From Verrucomicrobiota bacterium (GTDB taxonomy: Bacteria; Verrucomicrobiota; Kiritimatiellia; CAIVKH01): a stretch of DNA of 64,000 nt. Position 1 is the stretch's first letter, and the number at the start of each line of letters is the position of its first letter. The notes under the pieces were generated by a model, which worked only from the letters and a program-made list of their open reading frames with translations, was not told where the DNA came from and ran no database searches. The stretch covers positions 124,001 to 188,000 of the forward strand of contig JACKPT010000001.1 in NCBI GenBank assembly GCA_024233345.1. Direction: 5' to 3'. The position numbers and the translations under genes are program-made. Shown here one piece after another: positions 53,101 through 60,981 of the stretch.

Positions 53101-53223
53101 CCGCTCGACCTCGGCTGGAAAGCCCGCACCCAGGCCGAACTCGCCCTGATGGCCGACCTGCACCCGCTGCTCACCAAACGCGCCCAAGGCCGCGACATTT
53201 CAGGACTCAGTGCGTATGAGTAG
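50173..53223 (+). CDS. hsdR: Type I restriction enzyme R subunit HsdR
   Basis: A 1016-residue motor-nuclease. The PD-(D/E)xK site is CHRYDVILLINGVPVVQVEL with Asp135, Glu149, Lys151. Walker A TTGSGKTLTSF lies at about residues 290-300, and DECHRSQFGD at 409-418 is motif II. FGFTGTPIFEDN, VVDMLLTGFDSKYLNTLYVD and LIQAFSRTNRVLN are later helicase motifs. The C-terminal ~300 residues match the HsdR tail that contacts the methylase. It cleaves unmethylated DNA at a distance after translocation. First gene of the island, 150 bases before the KilA-N gene. Confidence 0.96.
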   Translation: MSIQPSYPEGKTSKVFLLKERDIESRFIGKLQDLKYDYREDIRDRDALEANFREKFQALNRVQLTDSEFARLLEDVITPDVFRAARTLRERNAFTRDDGTPLNYTLVNIRDWCKNHFEVINQLRINTDNSCHRYDVILLINGVPVVQVELKTLGINPRRAMEQIVDYKNDPGNGYTRTLLCFMQLFIVSNRDQTFYFANNNARHFAFNADERFLPIYQFADEKNKKINHLDPFAETFLAKCTLGHTISRYMVLIQSEQKLMIMRPYQVYAVKRIVDSIHQNCGNGYIWHTTGSGKTLTSFKASTLLKDNPDIEKCLFVVDRKDLDRQTREEFNRFQEGCVEENTNTAVLVRRLLSEDYADKVIVTTIQKLGLALDETSKRNQQRKKNDLPTYKELLEPLRGKRMVFIFDECHRSQFGDNHRAIKEFFPKAQLFGFTGTPIFEDNASFQKIEGAQASMKTTEDLFQKELHAYTITHAIEDANVLRFHVDYFKPEGNATPKPGEALAKKAVIEAILDKHDAATGGRRFNTLLATASINDAIEYYALFKATQEERLKADPDFRPLNVTAVFSPPAEGDPDVKQIQEDLPQEKEDNKEDPEGKKAALKAIVTEYNARYGTNHSLGEFDLYYQDVQKRIKDQQWPNADFPAEQKIDITIVVDMLLTGFDSKYLNTLYVDKNLRHHGLIQAFSRTNRVLNATKPYGNILDFRQQQKAVDEAIALFSGEKTGEQAREIWLVDKAPVVIRKLETAVQKLDGFMKSQGLDCTPDAVPNLKGDDARAAFINHFKEVQRLKTQLDQYTDLTDENKNAIAKVLPEENLRGFRGAYLETAQRLKAQQGKGGDKPTPDDVDQLDFEFVLFASAVIDYDYIMALIARFSQQTPGKQKMTREQLIGLISSDAKFMNERDDIAEYIGTLKAGEGLSENAIRDGYVLFKKEKNAAELAAIAKQHGLATDALQTFVDGILDRMIFDGEQLSDLMAPLDLGWKARTQAELALMADLHPLLTKRAQGRDISGLSAYE

Positions 53224-53275
53224 CCAGAATACCAGGATGAAAGCCGCCAGAGCTGTCTTTCGATGGCTGACCGCC

Positions 53276-53345
53276 GACCATTTCCCTGGCATCAGGAAAA
53301 TGGTCGCATCCGACGCGATCAAACCCATCGAATTCGATGGGTTTG
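53276..53345. promoter_or_regulatory. Two adjacent palindromes between hsdR and the KilA-N gene
   Basis: First, a hairpin: GACCATTTCCCTG (53276-53288) with CAGGAAAATGGTC (53293-53305), one mismatch, four-base loop. Second, a perfect uninterrupted 26-bp palindrome at 53320-53345, half-site CAAACCCATCGAA, with a central GAATTC. The first may attenuate read-through from hsdR; the second looks like a dimer operator 28 bases before the KilA-N start. Confidence 0.75.
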
Positions 53346-53373
53346 GAATCCACGAAAGGATTGAGCTTCTACC

Positions 53374-54189
53374 ATGAGCAAATCCAGCATTGACGTCAAA
53401 GGCACGCCTGTTGCCATCCTTTCCGGCAAGGACGGCGATTATATCTCTCTCACCGACATGCTCCGGGCCAAGGATGGCGAGTTCTTCATCTCCGACTGGC
53501 TGCGCAATCGCAACACGGTGGAGTTTCTTGGCATATGGGAATCCGTGTTCAATCCCGCCTTTAATTATGGCGGATTCGCCATAATTAGGAGTAAAGCTGG
53601 CCTCAACAGCTACAAGCTCAGCGTCAAGGAGTGGGTTGCTCAAACCAATGCCATCGGCCTGAAAGCCACCACCGGACGTTACGGCGGCACCTACGCCCAC
53701 CCGGACATCGCCTTTGAATTCGGAATGTGGATCAGCCCCGAATTCAAAATCTATCTGGTCAAGGAGTTTCGACGCCTCAAAGAGGAGGAAAACGACCGCC
53801 TCCAACTCGGATGGAACCTCCAGCGCACCCTCGCCAAGATCAACTACCGGATTCACACAGACGCCATCAAAGAGACGCTCATCCCGCCCAGCGTCACCAA
53901 AGCCCAGGCCAACTGGGTCTATGCCAGCGAGGCGGACCTGCTCAACGTCGCCCTCTTCGGCAAGACGGCCGCGCAATGGCGGGACGCCCATCCCGATGCT
54001 GACGGCAACGTCCGCGACCAAGCGACGCTCGAACAGCTTGTCGTCCTGACCAACCTCGAAAGCCTGAATGCGGTCTTCATCCGCCATGGTCTCCCCGCGC
54101 CGGAACGCCTGCTCAAGCTCAACGAAATCGCCATTACCCAGATGCGCACCCTGCTCGCCGAACCCAACCTCAAACGGCTGAAGGCATGA
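53374..54189 (+). CDS. KilA-N domain protein of the restriction-modification island
   Basis: A 271-residue cytoplasmic protein. Residues 15-120 fit KilA-N: DGDYISLTDMLRAKDGEFFI, DWLRNRNTVEFLGIWESVFN, LSVKEWVAQTNAIGLKATTG, RYGGTYAHPDIAFEFGMWIS, PEFKIYLVKEFRRLKEEE. The remainder is helical (VYASEADLLNVALFGKTAAQ; NLESLNAVFIRHGLPAPERL). KilA-N binds DNA and is common in phages and near restriction genes. Its place between hsdR and hsdS, with a four-base overlap with hsdS, suggests a regulator or accessory subunit. Start ATG 53374 is preceded by a perfect palindrome it might bind. Confidence 0.9.
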   Translation: MSKSSIDVKGTPVAILSGKDGDYISLTDMLRAKDGEFFISDWLRNRNTVEFLGIWESVFNPAFNYGGFAIIRSKAGLNSYKLSVKEWVAQTNAIGLKATTGRYGGTYAHPDIAFEFGMWISPEFKIYLVKEFRRLKEEENDRLQLGWNLQRTLAKINYRIHTDAIKETLIPPSVTKAQANWVYASEADLLNVALFGKTAAQWRDAHPDADGNVRDQATLEQLVVLTNLESLNAVFIRHGLPAPERLLKLNEIAITQMRTLLAEPNLKRLKA

Positions 54190-55478
54190 GTAAGGCGTTC
54201 GCCATGAAGGCCGAAGGCAAACCCGCGCTGGTGCCGAAGTTGCGGTTTCCGGAGTTTCGGAAGGCGGAGGGGTGGAAACAGGTTCCGCTGGACATAATAG
54301 CTGATCGTGTAACTACGAGAAACCAGGGCGGTGACTGCACCCGTGTGCTAACTAACTCGGCGGAACACGGTGTTGTTGATCAGCGTGATTACTTCGACAA
54401 AGACATAGCGACAGCTGGAAACCTTGAGGGATATTTCGTCGTCGACCGTGGCGATTACGTCTATAACCCGCGAATCTCCAACGCCGCGCCCGTAGGGCCG
54501 ATTTCAAGGAACAATATTGGCCTGGGCGTGATGTCTCCGCTATATACAGTCTTTCGATTCAAAAACAATAGCACGGACTTCTACGCGCATTACTTCAAAA
54601 CGACCTGCTGGCATTCGTATTTGCGGCAAGTTGCGAGCATGGGCGCGCGACATGACAGGATGAGTATTTCCGTTGGTGATTTCGCGGCGATGCCTGTACC
54701 GGCACCTTCCCCCGCCGAACAAAAGAAAATCGCCTCCTGCCTGAGTTCGGTGGACGAGTTGATCGCCGCACAGGCGCGGAAACTGGACGCGCTCAAGACC
54801 CATAAAAAAGGGCTGATGCAGCATCTTTTCCCCCGCGAAGGCGAAACCCAACCCCGCCTCCGCTTCCCCGAATTCCAAAACGCCGGGGAGTGGGAGGTGA
54901 AGATGCTAGAGGAAATTGGCCGCGTTATACGCGGTGCCAGTCCTCGCCCGAAGGGCGATCCTCGTTACTACGGTGGATCGGTTCCTCGGCTTATGGTCCA
55001 GGACGTCACGAGAGATGGAAAATGGGTTACTCCGCAGATTGACTCATTGACAAAAGAAGGAGCCAAGCTGAGCAGGCCTTGCCCTGCGGGAACTCTGACC
55101 ATTGTTTGTTCAGGTGTAGTTGGTGTTGTGTCGTTTCTCGCAGTGGACGCATGTATTCACGATGGCTTTCTGGCGTTAGTTGACATCAATGAATCCTTGG
55201 CGAGTAAGGATTTTCTGTTTCACCGCTTGAGCACTCTTCGTGAGCAATTCGAGAGAGGGGCGACTCACGGTGGTGTATTCACAAATTTAACGACCACTGG
55301 AGTTGAACAGTTGGAGATCGCTTTCCCGAGCCCCGCCGAACAACTCCGCATCGCCTCCTGCCTCACCGCCATCGACGACCTCATCGCGACGCAAACCCAA
55401 AAGCTCGAAGCCCTCAAGACCCACAAGAAAGGGTTAATGCAGCAGCTTTTCCCATCGCCGGAGGAGAATGAACATTAG
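54186..55478 (+). CDS. hsdS: Type I restriction-modification specificity subunit HsdS
   Basis: A 430-residue protein with two target-recognition domains (about 25-175 and 235-390), each followed by a conserved helical spacer: AEQKKIASCLSSVDELIAAQ and AEQLRIASCLTAIDDLIATQ, then LKTHKKGLMQ(H/Q)LFP in both. It sets the bipartite recognition site for HsdM and HsdR. The recognition domains are less GC-rich than the spacers, as seen when they are exchanged by recombination. It overlaps the KilA-N gene by four bases and is separated from hsdM by two genes. Confidence 0.96.
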   Translation: MSKAFAMKAEGKPALVPKLRFPEFRKAEGWKQVPLDIIADRVTTRNQGGDCTRVLTNSAEHGVVDQRDYFDKDIATAGNLEGYFVVDRGDYVYNPRISNAAPVGPISRNNIGLGVMSPLYTVFRFKNNSTDFYAHYFKTTCWHSYLRQVASMGARHDRMSISVGDFAAMPVPAPSPAEQKKIASCLSSVDELIAAQARKLDALKTHKKGLMQHLFPREGETQPRLRFPEFQNAGEWEVKMLEEIGRVIRGASPRPKGDPRYYGGSVPRLMVQDVTRDGKWVTPQIDSLTKEGAKLSRPCPAGTLTIVCSGVVGVVSFLAVDACIHDGFLALVDINESLASKDFLFHRLSTLREQFERGATHGGVFTNLTTTGVEQLEIAFPSPAEQLRIASCLTAIDDLIATQTQKLEALKTHKKGLMQQLFPSPEENEH

Positions 55479-55502
55479 CATTTTTGCCACCAAAGGCCTA
55501 CC

Positions 55503-58130
55503 ATGAGCACAATGACATTAGCAAACGACAAGCAATTTCCCTGCGGGGCCGAATGGGTCCGCGCCGATTTCCATCTTCACACTAAGGCGGACAAGGAGTT
55601 CCAATACACCGGAGAAGAGAATTATTATAACAGCGCCTTTGTGGGAGCGATGGAGAAGGCCGGCATCCGCTTGGGTGTCATCACGAATCACAACAAGTTC
55701 GATTTCGAAGAATTTAAGTCACTCCGAGCCACGGCACGAAAGAAAAATATTGGACTCCTGCCAGGGGTGGAGCTGTCTGTCAACGACGGAGCGAACGGTA
55801 TCCACACGCTTGTTGTTTTCTCCGATGCGTGGCTGGAAAATGGTCGGGATCACATCAATCCGTTTCTCACAATTGCGTTCGAAGGGAAAACGCCATCGCA
55901 ATACGAACGGGAGAACGGCCGCTCATCCTTAAGTTTGCTTGATACGATCAAGAAGCTGGAGGGCTATCACAGAGACTATTTTGTCATCTTTGCCCATGTA
56001 GAGCAGCCCAGCGGGCTTTGGGTTGAGCTTGATGGCGGACGCATCGGTGATCTTGGTGAGAACGAATTATTCCGTCAGCGGACGCTCGGCTTTCAGAAGG
56101 TCCGCACCCATGATGGAGCTGGGTCTGGAAAGCCGTGCCGCATTCTGGCGCGGCAATGGCTAAATGGCTGGTATCCCGCCGAGGTTGAGGGCAGTGATCC
56201 GAAAAGTATTGAAGAGATCGGTAAGGGAAAGTCTTGCTATCTCAAAATCGGAGAACTCTCGTTCGAAGCGATAAAATTCGCGCTCTTCGATCACGCACAC
56301 CGCGTTCGTTCCTCGTTGCCGGAACCCCGGAAAGCCGTGCTTGTCAGAAAGGTACGCTTTAACGGTGGTGCCTTGGACGGGATTGCGGTGCCATTCTCGC
56401 CATCCCTGAATTGCCTTATCGGACCGCGTGGCAATGGCAAGTCGGCAGTGATTGAGTGCTTGCGCCATGCCCTAGGTTTCCGCGAGGTGTCAGATGAGCG
56501 ATATAAATCCGGCCTTGTAGAGAGAATGCTCTCTCCGGCTGGTAAGGTCATTGTAGAGGCCGCAGATGAGTTTGGGCGCGAAGTCCGGGTGGAACGCGAA
56601 CGAACTGGTCAATCATCGGTTTATTTGGACGGGACGTATCGGGATATTTCACCCGGATCAATTCTTAAAGACATTCTTTACTTCGGACAGAAAGATCTAT
56701 CGACCCGCTCGGAGTCATTCGATGAAAGTTTTCTTGATAAACTGCTTGCTGACCGGCTCGACCCAAAGCCTCAGGAAGAAGCCGCTCTCGTCGAAGGCGT
56801 GCGCCAGGCCGCCCGGCAACTAAAAGAGACGCTGGATGCGACCGAGAAAATCGCCGCGCTGCAAAAAGAAAAGAATGAACTGGAGGTACAGCTTCAAGTC
56901 TTCACGGACAAGGGGGTGGACAAGAAGCTTGCTGACATGACTCTTTTTGATGGAGATAGGCAAGCTATCGCTACCTGGCAACTTGCGTTAGAGGAACTGG
57001 GCACGATCCTCAAAGACTCGGTGGATTGGGACGAGTCGGATGCGGCTTTTCCTGTGCTGAAATCCAAACGAAGCGAATCCATCTCCGGCGACCTCGCGAC
57101 CGCCAAGACGAAATCTGATAATGCCAAGGCAAACACGCAAACAGCACTCATAAATTTGCGAGAAGCGTATGCTACCGTCGGCGAGGCTCTTCAAAAGCTC
57201 GCACCGGTACAGGGCGAAATGAAACAGGAGGTGGCAGCGCTTCAAAAGACATTGAACGAACCGAAGCTTGATCTGGAGTTGTTCCGCACGAAGAAGAACC
57301 GCCTTGATCAGTTGGTGAAACTTCTGGCCGCAGGTGCTCAACGCGCCAAAACGGAGCAAGCCGCCCGTGATCTTCTAGGCGCAGCAGTCAACAAGTTACA
57401 TGATTTCTGGCGTGAGAGGTTCGCAGAGCGCGAGGCCGAGGTGCGGCGACTCGAGTCTGAGCTTCCGGTGGAAATCCGACTTCAAACAGGGTTCAAAGGC
57501 AAACGTGCCGTGTTTGGTGAGTTTCTGCGCTCCAAATTGCGGGGAAGTGGCCTGCAGGGGCCATCCTATGAGGCGCTAGAGAATGCATTTGTTGACGGCA
57601 GAGAACTATATCAAGGGCGTGTGGAATTAGAGAAGCACTTGAGCGAAAACGCTGCGATTAAGGTGCGTGCATCGCTCCTGGACCATTTATCGGATTTCCT
57701 GACATACCGTACGCCGGACGAAACAGTAATTCTTTTTCACCAGAAGCCTCTGGGAGAATACTCCCTCGGACAGCGGGCCACGGTAATCCTGCACATTCTA
57801 ATGCACCTTCAGCGGCACCCGGTGATCCTGATCGACCAACCGGAAGATGATCTGGACAACGAAACGCTCTATAGCCACTTTATCCGCCAACTGCTGGAGC
57901 GTAAGGAGCTGACGCAATTTGTGTTCGCCACTCACAACCCCAACATTCCTGTGCTCGGCGATGCGGAACAGGCCATTGTATGCCGAAAGGAAGGAGAGAC
58001 ATTCTCCTTCGACCACGGCAGTATTGACGACAAAGATATCCAACAGCGAATTGTCACTGTGATGGAAGGCGGCGAGGACGCATTTCGTAGAAGAAAGGAA
58101 ATTTACCAATTATGGAAGAGTTCGAGCTGA
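55503..58130 (+). CDS. TrlF-type PHP/SMC-like ATPase
   Basis: An 875-residue protein. The N-terminal PHP domain (residues 20-250) has RADFHLHTKAD (His24, His26), GVITNHNKFDFEEFK, and LLPGVELSVNDG, the metal-binding pattern of PHP phosphoesterases. An ABC/SMC-like ATPase follows: Walker A IGPRGNGKSAVIE near 306-318; a long coiled coil (about 430-640); signature-like YSLGQRATVILHILMHLQRH; Walker B VILIDQPEDDLDNETLYSHF; FATHNPNIPVLGDAEQAIV. This layout matches the TrlF family, often near restriction genes. It could be a nucleic-acid-sensing nuclease or nucleotide hydrolase. It begins 24 bases after hsdS and overlaps the next gene by 19. GC content is visibly lower than in hsdR and hsdM. Confidence 0.85.
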   Translation: MSTMTLANDKQFPCGAEWVRADFHLHTKADKEFQYTGEENYYNSAFVGAMEKAGIRLGVITNHNKFDFEEFKSLRATARKKNIGLLPGVELSVNDGANGIHTLVVFSDAWLENGRDHINPFLTIAFEGKTPSQYERENGRSSLSLLDTIKKLEGYHRDYFVIFAHVEQPSGLWVELDGGRIGDLGENELFRQRTLGFQKVRTHDGAGSGKPCRILARQWLNGWYPAEVEGSDPKSIEEIGKGKSCYLKIGELSFEAIKFALFDHAHRVRSSLPEPRKAVLVRKVRFNGGALDGIAVPFSPSLNCLIGPRGNGKSAVIECLRHALGFREVSDERYKSGLVERMLSPAGKVIVEAADEFGREVRVERERTGQSSVYLDGTYRDISPGSILKDILYFGQKDLSTRSESFDESFLDKLLADRLDPKPQEEAALVEGVRQAARQLKETLDATEKIAALQKEKNELEVQLQVFTDKGVDKKLADMTLFDGDRQAIATWQLALEELGTILKDSVDWDESDAAFPVLKSKRSESISGDLATAKTKSDNAKANTQTALINLREAYATVGEALQKLAPVQGEMKQEVAALQKTLNEPKLDLELFRTKKNRLDQLVKLLAAGAQRAKTEQAARDLLGAAVNKLHDFWRERFAEREAEVRRLESELPVEIRLQTGFKGKRAVFGEFLRSKLRGSGLQGPSYEALENAFVDGRELYQGRVELEKHLSENAAIKVRASLLDHLSDFLTYRTPDETVILFHQKPLGEYSLGQRATVILHILMHLQRHPVILIDQPEDDLDNETLYSHFIRQLLERKELTQFVFATHNPNIPVLGDAEQAIVCRKEGETFSFDHGSIDDKDIQQRIVTVMEGGEDAFRRRKEIYQLWKSSS

Positions 58131-59299
58131 GAAGCCAAATCCTCCTAGGTGAGGACAGCACACGGCAATTCAAGCGCGAGCCGTCGGCTGACACCAAGAT
58201 GGTCGGCGAAATCGTTGCCTTTGCCAACAGCGGCGGGGGGCGCATTTTTGTTGGTGTCGAGAAGAATGGCACCATCGTCGGTCTCACCGGAGCGGAGGCC
58301 GAGAAGGTCGGCGAGGATATGGCTAAAATCGCTTGGGATAGCGTTCGTCCGCCCTTTTCTATTCTGTCGAAATCCATTCCGACGGGTGACGGCATAGTCG
58401 TTGTCATCGAGATTTCCGATGGCGCATCCAAGCCTTATTGCGACAATAAGGGCGTCTATTGGGTGAAGAATGGGCCGGACAAGCGCCGGGTGCAGAGTCC
58501 TGAAGAACTAGCGCGTCTTTTCCAGTCGGGCGAAAAACTCTATGCGGAGAGCCAAGTGGTAGCAGCCTCAACACTGGGGGACTTTGACCACGAGCGCTTT
58601 GAGCGATTCTACGAGACGAAATACTCTGAGACGCCGCCGAGCCGGAGCGAGGAAAGCGAAGCCTACCAGCGAATCTTGGAGAATTTGGAATTGGTGGATT
58701 CTGGTCGGGTGACCTTGGCCGGCTTGCTTTTGTTCGGGAAACGTCTTTCAGTTCTACTGCCAGAGATGAAGATTGATGCCATTTGGTTTAAAGGCACGGA
58801 GCGAGCGTCATCCGAATGGTACGATCAACGAACAATAAGCGGAACATTGGTCGAGCAATATGATGGCGGGATAGGGTTCCTGAAGCGGTGGAATTCACGC
58901 CAGCAAAGTGGTGGGTCTTTCAATCAGGCCGGAAAGCCGGAGGTGCCTGAAACGGTTTTCGAGGAATTATTAGTTAACGCGTTGATGCATCGAGATTACT
59001 TCATCAAGGATTCGATCAAGCTATTCATCTTCGATGATCACATTGAAATCCGCAGTCCGGGAAAACTGCCGAACAGCCTTACGGTCGACCAGATTCGCAG
59101 GGGAGTTCGGCGTAGCCGGAACGTACTGTTGGCGTCATTCGCTCCTGATCTTCTCAACTTTCGAGGCGTTGGTAGCGGAATTGTGAGGGCACTCAAAGCG
59201 TGGCCTTCACTTTCTTGGGTCAACGACATAGAAAGCGAAGAAGTGGTGGTGTCGATTGGCTTGTCTGCTGATGCATCCGCAACTGCGCCACCTGCATGA
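58112..59299 (+). CDS. AlbA_2/Schlafen-type domain with HATPase_c_4 ATP-binding domain
   Basis: A 395-residue protein. Residues 10-125 resemble the AlbA_2/Schlafen domain: EDSTRQFKREPSADTKMVGE, IVAFANSGGGRIFVGVEKNG, PYCDNKGVYWVKNGPDKRRV. The C-terminal GHKL-like ATP-binding domain has FEELLVNALMHRDYFIKDSI, IEIRSPGKLPNSLTVDQIRR, and FRGVGSGIVRALKA, as in RecG-like transcriptional regulators and defence proteins. Schlafen-type domains may bind or cut nucleic acid. It overlaps both neighbours (TrlF by 19, hsdM by four), so all three are co-translated. Role within the restriction system is unknown. Confidence 0.88.
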   Translation: MEEFELRSQILLGEDSTRQFKREPSADTKMVGEIVAFANSGGGRIFVGVEKNGTIVGLTGAEAEKVGEDMAKIAWDSVRPPFSILSKSIPTGDGIVVVIEISDGASKPYCDNKGVYWVKNGPDKRRVQSPEELARLFQSGEKLYAESQVVAASTLGDFDHERFERFYETKYSETPPSRSEESEAYQRILENLELVDSGRVTLAGLLLFGKRLSVLLPEMKIDAIWFKGTERASSEWYDQRTISGTLVEQYDGGIGFLKRWNSRQQSGGSFNQAGKPEVPETVFEELLVNALMHRDYFIKDSIKLFIFDDHIEIRSPGKLPNSLTVDQIRRGVRRSRNVLLASFAPDLLNFRGVGSGIVRALKAWPSLSWVNDIESEEVVVSIGLSADASATAPPA

Positions 59300-60930
59300 A
59301 CGATCAAAACCAAAAAAAACTCGGCCAGACCCTCTGGGCCATCGCTGACCAACTGCGCGGGGCGATGAACGCGGACGACTTCCGCGACTACATGCTGTCC
59401 TTCCTCTTCCTGCGCTACCTTTCCGACAACTACGAGACGGCGGCCAAGAAGGAGCTGGGCAAGGATTATCCGAAGATCGACGGCGACGACCGTCGCGTAC
59501 CGCTAGCCCTGTGGTATGCCAACAACCCGGACGACATCCCGGAGTTCGAAAAACAGATGCGCCGCAAGGTGCATTACGTCATCCAGCCGCCGCACCTCTG
59601 GAACAGCATCGCCAACATGGCGCGCACCCAGCATGACGAGTTGCTGCACACGCTGCAGGCGGGCTTCAAGTACATCGAGGAGGAATCCTTCGAGAGCACG
59701 TTCCAGGGCCTGTTTTCCGAGATCAACCTCGGCTCGGACAAGCTCGGCAAGACCTATGCCGACCGGAACGCGAAGCTCTGCACCATCATCCAGAAGATCG
59801 CTGAAGGGCTGACTGAATTCTCCACCGATGTGGACGCGCTGGGCGACGCCTACGAATACCTGATCGGCCAGTTTGCCGCCGGGTCCGGCAAGAAGGCGGG
59901 CGAGTTCTACACCCCGCAACAGATTTCCGACATCCTCTCCGCCATCGTCACGCTGGACAGCCAGGAACCGAAAACCGGGCCGAAGAAGCGGCTGGACAAC
60001 GTATTGGACTTCGCCTGCGGATCCGGTTCGCTTCTGCTCAACGTCCGCAAGAAGGTCACCCAGGCCGGCGGCACCATTGGCAAGATTTACGGCCAGGAAA
60101 AGAACATCACCACCTACAACCTCGCCCGCATGAACATGCTCCTGCACGGGGTGAAGGACTCCGAGTTCGAGATTTACCACGGCGACACCCTGCTGAACGA
60201 ATGGGACATCCTGCGCGAACAGAATCCGGCCAAGAAACCGTATTTCGACGCCGTCGTCGCCAATCCGCCGTTCAGTTACCGTTGGGAGCCGACCGACGCG
60301 CTGGCCGAAGATGTACGGTTCAAGAACCACGGCCTCGCCCCCAAGTCCGCCGCCGACTTCGCCTTCCTCCTGCACGGCTTCCACTTCCTCAAGGACGAAG
60401 GCGTCATGGCCATCATCCTGCCCCACGGCGTGCTGTTCCGGGGTGGGGCGGAGGAGCGCATCCGCACCAAGCTGCTCAAGGACGGCCACATCGACACCGT
60501 CATCGGCCTGCCTGCCAATCTCTTCTACTCCACCGGCATCCCGGTCTGCATCCTGGTGCTCAAGAAATGCAAAAAGCCCGACGACGTGCTCTTCATCAAC
60601 GCCGCCGAGCACTTCGAGAAGGGCAAACGCCAGAACCAGCTCAAGCCCGAGCACATCCAAAAGATCATCGACACCTACCGGGAGCGTCCGGAGAAACCAG
60701 TTGAACGCTATGCCCGCCGTGTGGACATGTCCGAGATCGAGAAAAACGACTTCAACCTCAACATCTCCCGCTACATCAGCACGGCGATGCCGGAACCTGA
60801 AATCGATCTATCGGAAACACATGCAGACCTCGTCGAGATTGAGCAAGCCATTCGCGAGGCGACCGACAAGCACAACGAATTTCTGAAGGAATTGGGGCTC
60901 CCCTTGCTGCCATCAAGCGGGGAGAAGTAA
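59296..60930 (+). CDS. hsdM: Type I DNA N6-adenine methyltransferase HsdM
   Basis: A 544-residue methylase. The HsdM N-terminal domain (LWAIADQLRGAMNADDFRDY, MLSFLFLRYLSDNYE) is followed by KKAGEFYTPQQISDILSAIV, SAM-binding LDFACGSGSLLLNVRKK and the catalytic NPPF in AVVANPPFSYRWEP. AFLLHGFHFLKDEGVMAIIL and VIGLPANLFYSTGIPVCILV are also typical. With HsdS it methylates the host recognition site. Gene order R-S-M with M last is inverted relative to the common R-M-S or M-S-R. Overlaps the AlbA-type gene by four bases. Confidence 0.97.
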   Translation: MNDQNQKKLGQTLWAIADQLRGAMNADDFRDYMLSFLFLRYLSDNYETAAKKELGKDYPKIDGDDRRVPLALWYANNPDDIPEFEKQMRRKVHYVIQPPHLWNSIANMARTQHDELLHTLQAGFKYIEEESFESTFQGLFSEINLGSDKLGKTYADRNAKLCTIIQKIAEGLTEFSTDVDALGDAYEYLIGQFAAGSGKKAGEFYTPQQISDILSAIVTLDSQEPKTGPKKRLDNVLDFACGSGSLLLNVRKKVTQAGGTIGKIYGQEKNITTYNLARMNMLLHGVKDSEFEIYHGDTLLNEWDILREQNPAKKPYFDAVVANPPFSYRWEPTDALAEDVRFKNHGLAPKSAADFAFLLHGFHFLKDEGVMAIILPHGVLFRGGAEERIRTKLLKDGHIDTVIGLPANLFYSTGIPVCILVLKKCKKPDDVLFINAAEHFEKGKRQNQLKPEHIQKIIDTYRERPEKPVERYARRVDMSEIEKNDFNLNISRYISTAMPEPEIDLSETHADLVEIEQAIREATDKHNEFLKELGLPLLPSSGEK

Positions 60931-60981
60931 GCCGCTCGGGCGGGACTCCTCAGGAATCGAGAGAACATATAGAGCGATCCC

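Noticed and set aside
54186..55478. Possible broken hsdS because of composition shifts
   Set aside because: The frame is complete with both recognition domains and both conserved spacers; the composition change reflects variable recognition domains.
59503..60660. Minus-strand 385-codon frame opposite hsdM
   Set aside because: Val/Leu/Glu-rich mirror of hsdM; no motifs.
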